From NCBI GenBank assembly GCA_013398015.1, contig VZRR01010248.1, positions 248,001 through 312,000 on the forward strand: a stretch of 64,000 nucleotides of DNA. The letters run 5' to 3'. The notes under the pieces are model-generated. The model worked only from the letters and a program-made list of their open reading frames with translations, was not told the DNA's origin and did not search any database. Source of the stretch: Oreocharis arfaki. Its lineage: Eukaryota > Chordata > Aves > Passeriformes > Paramythiidae. The position numbers and the translations under genes are program-made. Each line of letters starts with the position of its first letter. The stretch's first letter is position 1. Below are positions 1-12,100 of this stretch, piece by piece.

Positions 1-130
1 CTCAGCCCTTCTTTCATTCTGTGAAACTACAGACCTGAAACCCCATTGGTGTTTAACATAAAGAGTTTTTAACCTGCAGTGACAGTCAATTTGTTTGCCT
101 TTGTCTTATCTTCGAGTACTGTGTCCGTTT

Positions 131-596
131 CTGAGCCCCTCACTTCAGGAAGGACATTGAGTGGCTGGAGAGGGTCCTGAGAAGGGCAGTGAAGTTGGGG
201 AACAAGCCATGTGAGGAGAGGCTGAGGGAGCTGGGGGGGCTCAGCCTGGAGAAAAGGAGGCTCAAGGGGAATCTTATCAATCTCTACAACTCCCTGACAG
301 GGGGGTGGAGCCAGGTGGGGTCAGGCTCTTCTCCCAGGCAACCAGCAACAGGACAAGAGGAAATGACCTCAGGCTGTGCCAGGGGAGACTCAGATTGGAC
401 ATCAGGAAGAATTTCTTCACAGAAATGCTTGTCCAGCATTGGAATAGGCTGCCCAGGGAGGTGGTGGAGTCACAATCCCTGGAGGTGTTCAAGAAACAAC
501 TGGATGTGGTCTGGTTGATAAGGTGGTGGTCTGGCAAAAGTTGCATTCAGTGACCTTGGAGGTCTTTTCTAACCCAAGTGATTCTATTCTCTGATT
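131..596 (+). mobile_element. CR1 LINE fragment, 3' end
   Basis: Reads in CR1 sense orientation: the gagaggctgagggagctggg block, ctacaactccctgacagg, then attggacatcaggaag, gaggtggtggagtcac, ending with ggtcttttctaaccc and a gattctattctctgattcc tail. These are the hallmark 3'-terminal blocks of avian CR1. It is 5' truncated, as most copies are. The open frames at 189-553 are remnants or shadows of it. Confidence 0.93.
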
Positions 597-649
597 CCCT
601 CTGACTCCCTTCCTCTGGTTTCCCCAAAAAACCTTTTGTACCAAGGAGT

Positions 650-882
650 TTGTCAAGGAGTTTAGGTCAGACATCAGAAAAAAATTCTTCAATGAAAAAG
701 TGATTGCGCATTGGAATCGTCTGCCCAGGGGGGTGGTGGAGTCACCGTCTCTGGACATGTTTAAAAAAAGACTGGACTTGGCACTCAGTGCCATGGTTTA
801 GTTGATGGGCAGGTGTTAGGTTATATCATAGGTTGGACTTGATCTCAAAGGTCTTTTCCAACTTGGTTCATTCTGTGATTTT
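650..882 (+). mobile_element. CR1 LINE fragment, 3' end (second copy)
   Basis: Starts near gtttaggtcagacatcagaa, then the gcccaggggggtggtgg block, gttggacttgatctcaaagg and ccaacttggttcattctgtg. It follows the first copy directly in the same orientation, so this is either a tandem pair of insertions or one insertion beside another. Confidence 0.9.
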
Positions 883-1644
883 GTGACTGCAGTGCTCCTT
901 ACCAAACTGCTGTGCAGCATTTTGCTGTGGAGGCAAGAGGGTTAATGCTGCCTACATTGCTCTCCACAGCCTCAGCTCCCAGTTAAAAGTCTATCAAGCT
1001 GTCTCACAAAGAGAACATTACAAATGTTTTAGAAGTGGGAGCAATTAACTCCCTGAGTGTTTTGTTTGCTTGTTTGTTTTTTTAAAATGTAGAACTTGGT
1101 GCTAGAAATCTGGAAAGCTTCTTTCCATTCTGCTGTGAGAAGAGGAAAACAGTGGGGGCAGTCTGCTTTGAGCTTTCAGAAACATGTGAAATTCTGGGCT
1201 CTAGAAACAAACAAGCAAGTAAAAGACCAATTATGTTTTTAAAGAATCTGAAAGCTTGATCCTGAAGCTTTGTGACAGGCTGAACCTCCCTGTCTTAAGA
1301 GTAATTTTCTTCAGAAAAAAAGAAAAGAGAATTGCAGATTCTCTACCCATTACCTGCACTTTTTTTCTGAGAACAGTCAGCTCAGAAGGGAGACTTTACT
1401 GAACATTTTGGGCAAAATATCCATCAAAATACTTCAGTAGTATAGCTGCTGAAACATATCAAAATGTCTATGTATCATAACAGCTGCATCTAGCTAGATC
1501 ATCATAATTATTGGCTCTCAGTTGGTCCTTCTACAGCTGAGGAAATCAGAAGGTCCTAACGCTCAGCTAGACCTTAGTTCCACAGAAAGCCTTAGGTAAC
1601 GTGACCCCAAAAAGTTATTCAGTCAATCTTTTCTACCATCATAC

Positions 1645-1670
1645 TTTTTTTTTTTTTTTTTTTTTTTTTT
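1645..1670. repeat. poly-T run of 26
   Basis: An uninterrupted T run followed by gagacaggga. Probably simple repeat, or the tail of an old insertion in reverse orientation. Confidence 0.95.
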
Positions 1671-1700
1671 GAGACAGGGATCTTATTGTGGGTATTTGTT

Positions 1701-1747
1701 TATATATTTATTTATATATATGTGTGTGTGTGTGTGTATATATATTT
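1701..1747. repeat. TA/TG microsatellite
   Basis: Alternating tatatat and nine TG units (1720-1737), flanked again by TATA. A likely length-polymorphic site in the intron. Confidence 0.9.
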
Positions 1748-1837
1748 TTACGTATTGCTAAATAAGAAAACTGTAGATACTTATATTCATAAAGTAGTAT
1801 TATGCACTTCATAAAATTAATTCTTTTTACTTCCTAT

Positions 1838-2268
1838 CATAGAATCACAGAGTGGCCTGGGTTGGAAGGGGCCTTAAAGATCATCTGCCAATGGCAGGGA
1901 CACCTTCCCAGGTTGCTCAGAGCCCCATCCAGCTTGGCCTTGAAAACTTCCAGGAATGGGACATCCATACAGCCTCTGAGCACCCTGTTGCAGAAGTTTT
2001 TCCTAGTATCTGATCTAAACCTACTCTGTCAGTTTGAATCCATTCCCACTTGTCCTGTCACTCCAGGCCCTTGTAAATAGTCTCTCTCCATCTCTCTTGT
2101 AGGGTCCCTTCAGAGAAAGAACATAGTTAGGTCACCCAAAAGCCTTCTTTTTCTCCATGTTGAATAATCTCAGTTCTCTCAGCCTTTCCTCAAAGCAGAA
2201 GAGGTCCATTGCTCTGATCAACTTGGTGGCCTCCTCTGGACTTGCTCCAGCAGGCCACTGTCCCGACT
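1838..2268 (-). mobile_element. CR1 LINE fragment, reverse orientation
   Basis: Begins with catagaatcacagagtggcc, the reverse complement of the CR1 tail, followed by gggttggaagg, cttccaggaatgggacatcc and, near the end, ctcctctggacttgctccag. About 430 bp of the CR1 3' region on the minus strand. Confidence 0.92.
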
Positions 2269-4014
2269 AGGTCTGAATTTAAAAGTTTCATCCACATTTT
2301 ATTGATGATATTACAGTAATACATGTTATACATGACAAAATTTAATTTATATTATATATTGGTAGATACAAACAAATATAAGATCAAATACTTGAAGTCA
2401 AAGTTGTGTAGACATGACTCAGCTCTGCCTTGGAGGCTACATAGTGGTTAGTTATGAAATGTGCTCGAGTAGAGTTTTTCAGCTGAGGCATAAACTCTTA
2501 GGCACGTGGCCCCTGTTCATCTTCACTGCTGCTTGGTATTTCCAAGCAGTTTGGTCAGTTACCATTAGTGCAGCAGTTTTGGCTCATAACCTTACAGAAG
2601 TACAGTTCTGGCTGGAGGACAAATTGTTGATGCATGTCTTTTATGTTAAATTTTCAGTCTTTTCTATCCAAAACCTCAGAGCTTCTCTAATTTTATGTAT
2701 TTAAGTTTCTCGGCAGATTTTAGAAAACAAGTGGAACAAGGGATAAGAAGCTGGATGCCCATTTGGGATACCTGTCAATTTTTCCATCTCCTTAATTTTT
2801 CACTTTTGTCCCATTCCTAGAGAAGCCTCGTATGGTCATATGAAAGCTAAAATTGTATAGATTATCATAAGTTCTTCAGAGTTTCACAATGAGATTTATG
2901 ACCAATTCTTAATTCATGCTACAAGTGCTCTTGCATACGAGAGTATGCAAGTCCTTTAGAAAACTTGGTTTGTTTTTCGTCTTGATTGTTATTCCCTCTA
3001 GTATTTCTGATTTCATAATATGTCAATGGTTTAAAAATATAGGATTAAAAAGTGAATTTTAGTAATCTCCTTCCTGCATTAGAGAGAATTCAGTAAAATC
3101 TCAGATTCCCAGAAGAGATTCAGGCAATTGAACACCTTTTTCTTTGTTTTGTTTTATTGATTGAAATTATCTTGAAAGGTTTCTTTCTGGCTCTGCAATG
3201 CAGTGCAGTAACAAAAGGCTTCACAAAAGTACAGCTAGCAATTTCAGTGAAAGGGTCTCTAGAGAAATGTGAAGTCTGAACAGCAGCAACTAATAATGGC
3301 TGGCATTGCTGTAAAGCAGCCATGTAGCACGTAGGGGTACAGAAAGGGAGACTGGAGGCTGATCCCAGGAGGGGTTTCTGCAGACTCTTTGTAGTTATTA
3401 TATGTCTAGACTAACATTTTGTGATTAACCACCTCACAGCACCTCTACAGCACTGAGAGAGATTAATCAGAAAGTAATGAACTGCCCTTGGCAGAGAAAG
3501 GTCCTATCAAGTGAAATATGTGGGCTTGATTTGACCAGTTTGGGGAGATTCTCCCTCAAATTCAAGGCTAACAGGATGAAGCCCTCACAATGCCCCACAT
3601 ATGGAACATTAGTAAATAGAAATGGACAGCAAGAGGCATGTTGGGGAAGCAGTGGAAGTGGTTCCTGCAAAGGATGTCTCCTGTCTCCTTAGGAGAACAA
3701 CTCCAGCTTTTCTTTGGGCTCCAGGAAGAGGCAGAAATGTAATGACTTCCATGCCCCTGCCCGTCTTTGGCTGCAGCTGCCTTCTCCCTGCAAGGAGGGA
3801 GCACTGGGAGGTTCTCTAGGGAAATAGGCCCAGTCCCTGCTCTCTTCCTGCCCATTCCTGATGCACTCAGCACTGACTATTGCTAGGTTGTGGATGACTT
3901 GCCTGAGGACCTTTTCCAGAGTCTTTCTGTCCTGTTTCAATTTACTCACTGTCTCTTAAGAGATAAGGAACAAATAAAAGGAAACAATAAGAAGATAAGA
4001 ACAATCATAATAGT

Positions 4015-4445
4015 AGGGGACTGGAGCATCTTCCTTATGAGGAAAGGCTGAGGGAGCTGGGGCTGTTCAGCCTCGAGAAGAGATGAGTGAGAGGGGACCT
4101 CATCCATGTTTGTCAGTGTCTGCAGGGAGGGGTCAGAGCATGGACCAGGCTCTGCTCAGTGGTGCCCAGCAATGGGACAGGAGACCAAGAGCAGAAACTG
4201 ATTCCCAGGAAGTTCCACCTGAACATGAGGAAGAGCTTCTTTCCTGTGCAATGACCGAGCACTGGAACAGATCACCCAGATAGGATGTGGAGTCTCCCTT
4301 GCTGGAGATGTTCCAGAACCATCTGGACACAATCCTGTGCCATGTGCTCTGGGATGACCCTGCCTGAGCAGGGAGGTGAGACCAGATGACCCACTGTGGT
4401 CCATTCCAGCCTGACCCATTCTGGGATTCTAACAGGAATGAATGA
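4015..4445 (+). mobile_element. CR1 LINE fragment, 3' end
   Basis: Contains aggctgagggagctggggct, gttcagcctcgagaag, cagggaggggtcagagca and a final gaccagatgacccactgtgg block. The divergent 3' end (gacccattctgggattctaa) suggests an older or different CR1 subfamily. Confidence 0.88.
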
Positions 4446-5758
4446 GCCAATGCTTGTAATTGATTTTATTAGAATAGTATGCTTATCTTTTTTATTATTG
4501 TCCATACTATAAGATTCCTTTTAGATCAGATTACATCTTACTTGTAAACAGTACCACTTTTTTGTAATCTTTATTGATGACAAGCTGGGCGCCTTCCTTC
4601 TTCTCACACTGATTTTACTTCTTCTCATTGGTAAGTATGGGAAATACATGAATTAAAGTGGTGAGAAAAAGTACTTCTATACCAATACCCAGCTCTAATG
4701 CTAATATAGAATAATAACAATCATTCATGGACCTTTTTTCTCTATGTATTTAAAATCTTATGTGTTCTGTTTTCCTCTCAAAGATTGCAAAAGGGAATAT
4801 GTTTCTGCTTCAGCTCATGCATTAGGCATGTTGGCAAAGTTCATTCTGCATAGCTTTTCTTAACGGTGTGTGGCTGACTGAAACAAAGCTTAATTTTTGT
4901 GTTTGCTGCAGTGGTAGGCAGAAAGAATTTTACACTTATGAAACGAACACACAAGGAGCGCCAACTTACTCTTTTATATATCATTTCCCAGAGGGGGACT
5001 GTGCTCAATAAAATTCCCATTTAATTTTCAATATGATTGGTTATTTGTGATTGGTACAGCCATTATAGGTATGATTTCATTTCTGAAATTAATGAAAAGC
5101 TTTATCTAATTTCTGATCATCTGCCTCAAATCGATGAACTTGTCCTTACCTCTCCTGATAATCATGTGTGTTACTGATTTTATACTTATGTGAAAGTCTA
5201 TGATACTTTTTGAAAAACTGAAGAAAAAACATCATTAGACAGATTCTTAATGTAATGTTCAAGAGATGAAGCAAAAGCTTCAGCAGTTCTTCAGTGTCTG
5301 CTGAAATAAAATAACTCTACGTGAATTATCATTTCCAGTCTTGTTGAGGCTTAAAAACACATTTTTCTTTTCCCCTAAGTAACTGGTTTTTAAAGTGAAG
5401 AACTTTCATAGAATGGAATAGCAACACCAAGGAAACAAAACTAATAAAAACGCTTTGAAAAAATAGATGATGATGGATGATATTTACTTCAGCTGAATGA
5501 ATTCGATAGCTGGCAGGAAACTTGGGAGATCCACTTATCTCTTCGAGTACTCAGAAATATATAAGGCGAGGAACTAGGAAGCTCGTAAAAGTAGAGATAA
5601 CAAGAGTCAACCATATCCCTTTTTGCTTTTATTCACATGATATCAAATTGTCTCTGGTAGTACAAACACAGTTTTCTGATTTAACGTAGCTGTAGATAAG
5701 AACTGGTAAGGCAAGATCCTGTTTCCTTATAAAAGTATAGAACAAAATGAAAGAAATA

Positions 5759-5838
5759 ATTGGATTAGATAAATCCAGTTGTTGGATTTTAATTATTTGG
5801 ATTGGTTTAGACTAGTTTGGATTAGTTGGATTATATCT
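5759..5838. repeat. degenerate TTGGATTAG-type repeat
   Basis: Several imperfect copies of ttggattag and ttggattggtttag in about 80 bp. It is not close enough to a telomeric hexamer to be an interstitial telomere. Confidence 0.6.
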
Positions 5839-6073
5839 AATTTAAAAGTGAATTTTCTGTACTGGTTTTCTTCTCATATAGTACTTTGAGATGAAATAGT
5901 GATAAGAATTAGAAATAGGAATAGGTTGATAGTGTATTTGTCTTCCTATTATTGCTTACAAAGCATTTCCAAGGTAATCCATGCAAACCAATATCCAGGG
6001 TCACCCTCATTTTGGCTCTGACTCTGTTTTTCAAATGTCATTCTGACAAATGTTCTTCATTATGTCTTTACAG

Positions 6074-6182
6074 CTACGGTTTGTGATGGAAAATTCATGT
6101 TGACTGGCTCCTCTGGGTTTTTTCACTCTATGAATTATCCAAAGCCATATAATGCAAACGTTGTTTGCCAATGGATAATAGT
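6074..6182 (+). CDS. TMPRSS15: TMPRSS15 exon, start of CUB1
   Basis: The acceptor is ctttacag and the donor is gtaagc. The exon enters in phase 2 (two bases finish an Ala codon) and reads TVCDGKF...SSGFFHS.NYPKPY, then VVCQWIIV. This matches the first half of enteropeptidase CUB1, including the paired CUB cysteines (CDG and VCQW). It is the first exon of the gene that I can find in the window. Confidence 0.93.
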
Positions 6183-9100
6183 GTAAGCCATTTCCCAATA
6201 ATTTTGTACCTAACATTTTTTTGACTTTGAGGTGATCTTGGTTGCTGCACAATAGTCTTCTGCCATTTGCTTTTACTCCCAAATACTCCAGCATAGAAAA
6301 TATGTAATACCATTTTCTGCTTTGTATTTGTGTAACTTTTCCTTTTAAACCTTCATGCATAAGCTCTATAATTATATCAATGTTTTTTCCACTTACAAAA
6401 GTTCTTAGGTAGGATTTTTAGAAATCTTGTGTGTGATATACATCCAGAGGAATATAAGTGTAAGCTCAAAATAAATCACATAGCTCAAAATAATTGCAAG
6501 ATTTTTTTTCCAAAGTATTACATTAAATAGTAGTCTTCAGTTTTGTATGATGTAACTGTTACTAACAAGGAATTTTCAAGAATTCCCTTGTCATTTAGGG
6601 GTACAGGTTTCATCTCGGAGGTGAGAGTACCCATGTTCTTATGTAATTTAGGAATATGTTTCAGAATTGCATAGGTAGCATTTGATATGATAGCACCAAA
6701 TGCCTTTTAATCCTTTGGCAAAAGAAGTGGAATTTTTTTAGCAAGGATATATACCTACAGACAGGAAAAGCTATTTGATTTTGACTCTCTAGGTCAGCTT
6801 CATAGGCCAGGGAGAAAAAAGATAGCCACATTATATGATAAATCTCATCCTAAAATATACATCTTTAAAAAAAAAAACTGGATGATCACAAGTTAGTCCT
6901 AAAAATCACTCTTATGACTGCCAATTCAGAAGTTACTGCTTTGAAAGGCAGTAATTCTTATTATGGTTTTGTAATAATGGCTGTTCTTTCATTCTGAGAA
7001 AAATTAATTTGGTGGAAGAGTTTCAAAGGAGATTAAGGAATTGCCTTTAAAATTGGAAAACTTTTGGACTTCTCATTCCAAAGGCTCCTTTGAAAGTGCT
7101 AGGCTTTGATTTTGTTCAGAACTTTCATTTTCTCCTTGAAGTCCTGGTTTTCCTTCTGTTTAGTACATTTCTTCCTTCTCATCTTCAGCAGTACTGTTCA
7201 CCAATAATTACTGGCAACACATGGCTTTAAAATACAGCTGTGTCCCAGGAAAAGAACAAGATTTTGTCTTTCAGAATATGTTTGCCTTGTTCCTCACTTC
7301 ACAGTGTTGCAGAATTTGAGCACAGTGAATAAACATGGCCCAAGGGTCCTCCTTCCTTCTCAACTGTTAATATTGCTCCAAGCTCTGCTATAGCTGCAAG
7401 AACCATTGTATTAGGTAGATACCTATACCAGGATAATAAAAGCTTCATTTTGGAAAGAATCAGGAGCAATTGCAAGTAATATGGTAGAAGTTCTGCAGAT
7501 ATGTGTAATTACAGACTGAACAATGACAAAAAGAAGCATCTGAATTCATTTTCCACTAACCTGCTTTAAGAAAATCTGGCAATGCTGAGAGTAAAGGCCT
7601 AAAAAATTCTGAGCGGCTCTCAAATTTTGTCTTTCTTTCAAATAGAGTAATTTCTGTAAGGGAACCTTTTGGGGTTTCCAGTTACCCATGCTTTTTATTA
7701 TCTCTATAAAAATGTGTTAAAAGGCAGCCTATAATACATCCAAGATTGGATTTTTCTTGTGCCTGCCTTTGTGTAGAAATATTTCCCAATTGCCTTTAGG
7801 AAGAGCTTTTACGTTTTCACCCTATTTAACTCCAAATGAAGATCCACTCTCCTCTCCTTTTAAAAGAGCAGTATGTTCAATATTTCCCTGAAAGTTTAGC
7901 TTCCTGAACCTTTCAACTATATGTTCTACTCTTTTCTAACCAATGCTATTTCTTCCCTCTGGAGAAATATAAAACAACAACAAAAAATTTAAAAGGCAAA
8001 TGTATTTAATTATTTACTTCACACTTCTCTACTAATCATTACTGATAAGCACCAGCAGATTGCTGTTGAAAGCCTATTTTCATTGAGTCTCACAATTCCA
8101 AAAAAAAGCAAATAGTGGTAGCTAAGCTGATAGTGACAATAGTGGTTTAGAATTTGGACTATTGTATATGTCATGGGGAAAGGAAATGAGAGAACAGATT
8201 AAATATAAGTTACTCAAAGAGCATAACTAGCAAAATGAAACCAAGAACTTTTTATGTTTTACTTCAAGTGACTTTTGTTATTAAACTTTCTGTGTGGTGG
8301 TTTGGATTTACAACAATTTCCCAAAGAGTGGGCTTGAGATCATCAAATCTGCATTCAGATCCTGTTTTTGTCACAAGATACAGTATTTTGGACTTTCAGG
8401 AGAGAGATTTTCATATCTTGCTACTCATACTGATAGCTTGATACTATTCCTCTGGCCTTGGGAAGTCTACCTGAGCAATGAGATGACACCTAAGAGTAAC
8501 ATGTATGAAAAAGTGATTGTAATTCGATGAGATGCAAAGGATAAAAAAACCTAACCAAACCATCCAAAAAAGCCCTTGTGGAACTGATTATCACATTCTA
8601 GAGTTCAGAGCATTCAGTTTCTAGAATATACTTAACTCCAGTGAGTAAAGGTGTATGTGCATGGTTAGAAAAGGTTTGTGGCAAATTCCTTTGGCAATTT
8701 TACAAAAATTGTCTAAAAGTTAGACAAATACGTCATCTTGATTAATAACCTTGATTAATATAATTTCATGTTGCTTCTGAACTTAATATCATTCAAGCTG
8801 TCAATGACATCAATGACTTTACTACAGTCGAAGAATAGATTTTCAGTTTTGAGTTTATTTTTCTCTTGTTGCCTTAGAGTGCCTCAAGGGTTGTCCATTA
8901 AACTGAACTTCACTTCTTTTGAAACACAACAATATGCAGACACATTGAGTATTTTTGAAGGATTAGGACAAAACAAGGTTTTAAGAGGTAAGTTTATTTT
9001 TCAGCTAGTAATACTTTTCCATTAGGAAAATCTAAGTGTTAAAATAAGCATTTTGAGTTATAAAAAGTTGCACATATGGGTTTAAGAGGAAGACTGGATC

Positions 9101-12100
9101 TCCGTAAAGTTACCCTGTTAGAAGATTAATCTCAATATACCTGTCTGCCTTTAAATTTGACCAGATAAATGCTTCCCTTATGCATTAAGAAATTTCTACT
9201 TGTTTTTTAAGATCTTATTTGAATGATCTTGTTAACTTCATCAGCCTCATGGTCTTGTGGGGTCCATGTTTCATTGGCAATATGTTGTCAGAAGTTCCTG
9301 TGATAAATATCACACACGGTAACATAAAATGAAAGCGTCTAAACTGAGCTGGTGGGAGAAGTGCTATGAAATTCCCTGAAAATCAATACAAGTATGGCAT
9401 TGCTTTCCTCAGATCTTGAAATACTGATGATACCTTATCTCTGTCTCTATATTCTACTCTGAAAACTGGGATTGTACCCACTTTTCACAAGACTCATCCT
9501 ATACAGCTGAATTCTATCAGAGGTGGAAAACATAAACTGAAGATAGAATACAGAGAGATAAGTCTGAAAGATATAATACTATTTATCCTTATTTTGGGGA
9601 GCAGGAAGACCATGGGAATGTGAAAGAGTAAAAGACTAGCTGATATCCGTATTGGTGGATATGAGAGATGGAATATGCAGAATATTTATATGTCAGCCAA
9701 ACAGCTAAATGCTTCAAGGGTTTGAAGTTATTGTAGCAGGATAACAGTACAAGAGGGAAAGCATTCCGTAAGACTCAGTAAACTAATCCACTGTGCTTTT
9801 GTGACAACACTGGAGATTTTAATGTGCACGGGATTATTTTCTCTCTGACTATATGGTTTTTTATTTGTTTTCAGCTTCTCTGTCAGGGACCAATCTTGAA
9901 ACAATTTACATTTTTTCTCATGAGGCTACAGCACAGTTTGTGTCCGATTACTCGGAGAATTACAATGGCTTTAATGCAACATACACGGCATTTAATGCAA
10001 GTGAACTAAACAGTAAGTGCTCTCTATGTGTGTGTGTGTGCGTGCGTTTATTATCCCAAAAATTTTGGTGAATCTACATTTTCAGTTTGAGAAAATGAAG
10101 GTGGAAAGGGAAGCAGCATTTTCTGGCCTCGGTCCACTAACCAGATCCACTTTGAAAAATTTCATACTGTTTTAAAGATCAAACAAATTGTTTCAATATG
10201 GCTATTCACAGGTTTACAGGCCTGTATCTAGCAGTAGGGTGATGTCTGACAAAGCTCATCTGTGTAAATAAAACTGTGTCCATACCTCCATCAGATTCCT
10301 CTTAGCCAGGTTGTTCACTAAGCAACACTATGAAATCATTGACCACAATATCTTTATAAAAAAACATTAAAACAACATCGAGAAATAACATCGAGGAAAA
10401 TACCTGCTTCAGTAAAATGGCATTAGGAAAAGTCTGGATGCAGTAAATCTACAGTGGCAACAATATGCAGCAATATGACTCATGCTTTGTTGATTGGACA
10501 AGTGAAGGTTTCTCCAGCTGTTAAATTCGGAGCAGGAGGTGAACAGGGAATGTGGCTGGGATAGGATATGCTGCAAGAAGCATCCAGAAGGCTAGCAATC
10601 TCTTGTCACGTGGAAGCCCTTCCTGACCTACATTTCAAGGCACTATGGACAGATACTGAAATATCATGAGAACAAAAGTGATGAGGATGACACAGAAAAG
10701 ACGTGTGAGCAAAGAAGTACCAACTGGGAAGAAAGGAAGGGGCATTCCGGGGCATGGAGCAAAGCGCTCTGCTCTAATGGTGAGCCCTTTCTGCTGGAGC
10801 AATCCAGGCCTTGGCAAAGAAAAGAGGAAAAGAAGGATCAGAAATGAAGATTGCTGAATGAGTGCAGGAGTATGTAGGGCCGCCCTTCAAAAAGAAAATT
10901 TTGTTAACAAGTACAAACAATACATTTATTTGAGTAATTCTGTTGCATTGCATAAAGATGAAATTAAGTCATTGTGGGCTGGTTTACAAACATATTTAAA
11001 AATTTACATTGTTCATCACTCATTTTTGTGTAATTCTGAAAAAATGCCATTTCGGTCATCTTTTATTCACTAGAATTTCTTATTCACAGATTCTGAGAAA
11101 ATCAATTGCACATTTGAAGAAGGCTTTTGTTTCTGGATACAAGATTTAGATGACGATTCAGACTGGGAGAGAGTTCAGGGTCCTACCTTTCCCTTGATGA
11201 GTGGTCCTGAATTTGATCATACATTTGGCAACTTGTCAGGTAAGATCAAAAAAAAGTGCCTTGAAGATTAAAAGAAAAACTTATTTAGCTTATGTCACTG
11301 CATAATGGGTTCTTCATAGTGGTAGTACTAGGATGTCATTTTATTCTGCCATAAAAATGAGTCAGGGCTACCAGACAAGATGTTTTGTGTTATTGATTGC
11401 CATCTTGTGGAAATAAGCCAAAACTAAAAGAAGAAATAAAGATGTAAGTAAAATGTTAAAAATGACAAGTTCTGAAAATTTTCAGTGCTATTATTACGCT
11501 AAAATGCCTTATGTGAGAATGGAATTTCTATTATGCAAAAATGTTATAGGTCAAAAACCTGTATGTTTAACTTGAGGGGAAAAAAAAATATAATTGCATA
11601 TTAGGCAAATCACTTCCTCTACTGCTGACATCCTCATGATTGTCACAAAATAATTTTGATTTCTAGAAAGTTGACCTGCAGTTTACAGGGGGCATCTGTG
11701 TCCCCAGTTACTGCACTGCAAACACACCAACTATGCCAAACACACAAACACTCCAGTAACTGTTACAGCTAAATAACTTATTTGGAAGAGTGGTCATATC
11801 AAAAGTGGAATTTATTTAAAGAGACAATTCTGATAGAAATTGGATTTTAAGTGTGTCCTGAATCCTTATCCCAGAATAAGACTCCATACATTTTTTTTCT
11901 TCTTCAGCAATAAAACCAAACAATCGCTTCATCAGCTGATTTGTCAGTCTGGCTAAAACCAGATAAAACATAAAGTGGGTTTTGCAATGCTTATATGTAT
12001 TCTATGCAAGACTTACATAAAGCCTATTCAGTGACAAATGACTGGGAAAATTGCAAATTATTCAGAAAGAAGTTACTCCTGGGAAAAGAAAAGTAGTATT

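Larger units (their letters stand above)
1..6073. other. TMPRSS15 intron (3' part, runs off the window)
   Basis: This should be the intron before CUB1. It holds four CR1 pieces, a 26-base T run and a TA/TG microsatellite. I searched for the SEA and LDLR-A1 exons that should precede CUB1 and saw neither. From about 2290 to 4010 and 4450 to 6070 it is unique AT-rich sequence with nothing recognisable. Confidence 0.8.

Noticed and set aside
189..794. Several 80-110 codon open frames on both strands
   Set aside because: They lie entirely in two CR1 fragments and are remnants or shadows of the retrotransposon, not genes.
4561..4630. Hydrophobic open stretch ending at a gtaagt donor (FLLLTLILLLLI); considered as a TMPRSS15 membrane-anchor exon
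   Set aside because: It has no convincing acceptor and no similarity to the enteropeptidase N-terminus. In gene order an anchor exon would have to be followed by SEA and LDLR-A1 exons, which are absent here.
5759..5838. TTGGATTAG-like repeats considered as interstitial telomere sequence
   Set aside because: Units are irregular and do not match TTAGGG.
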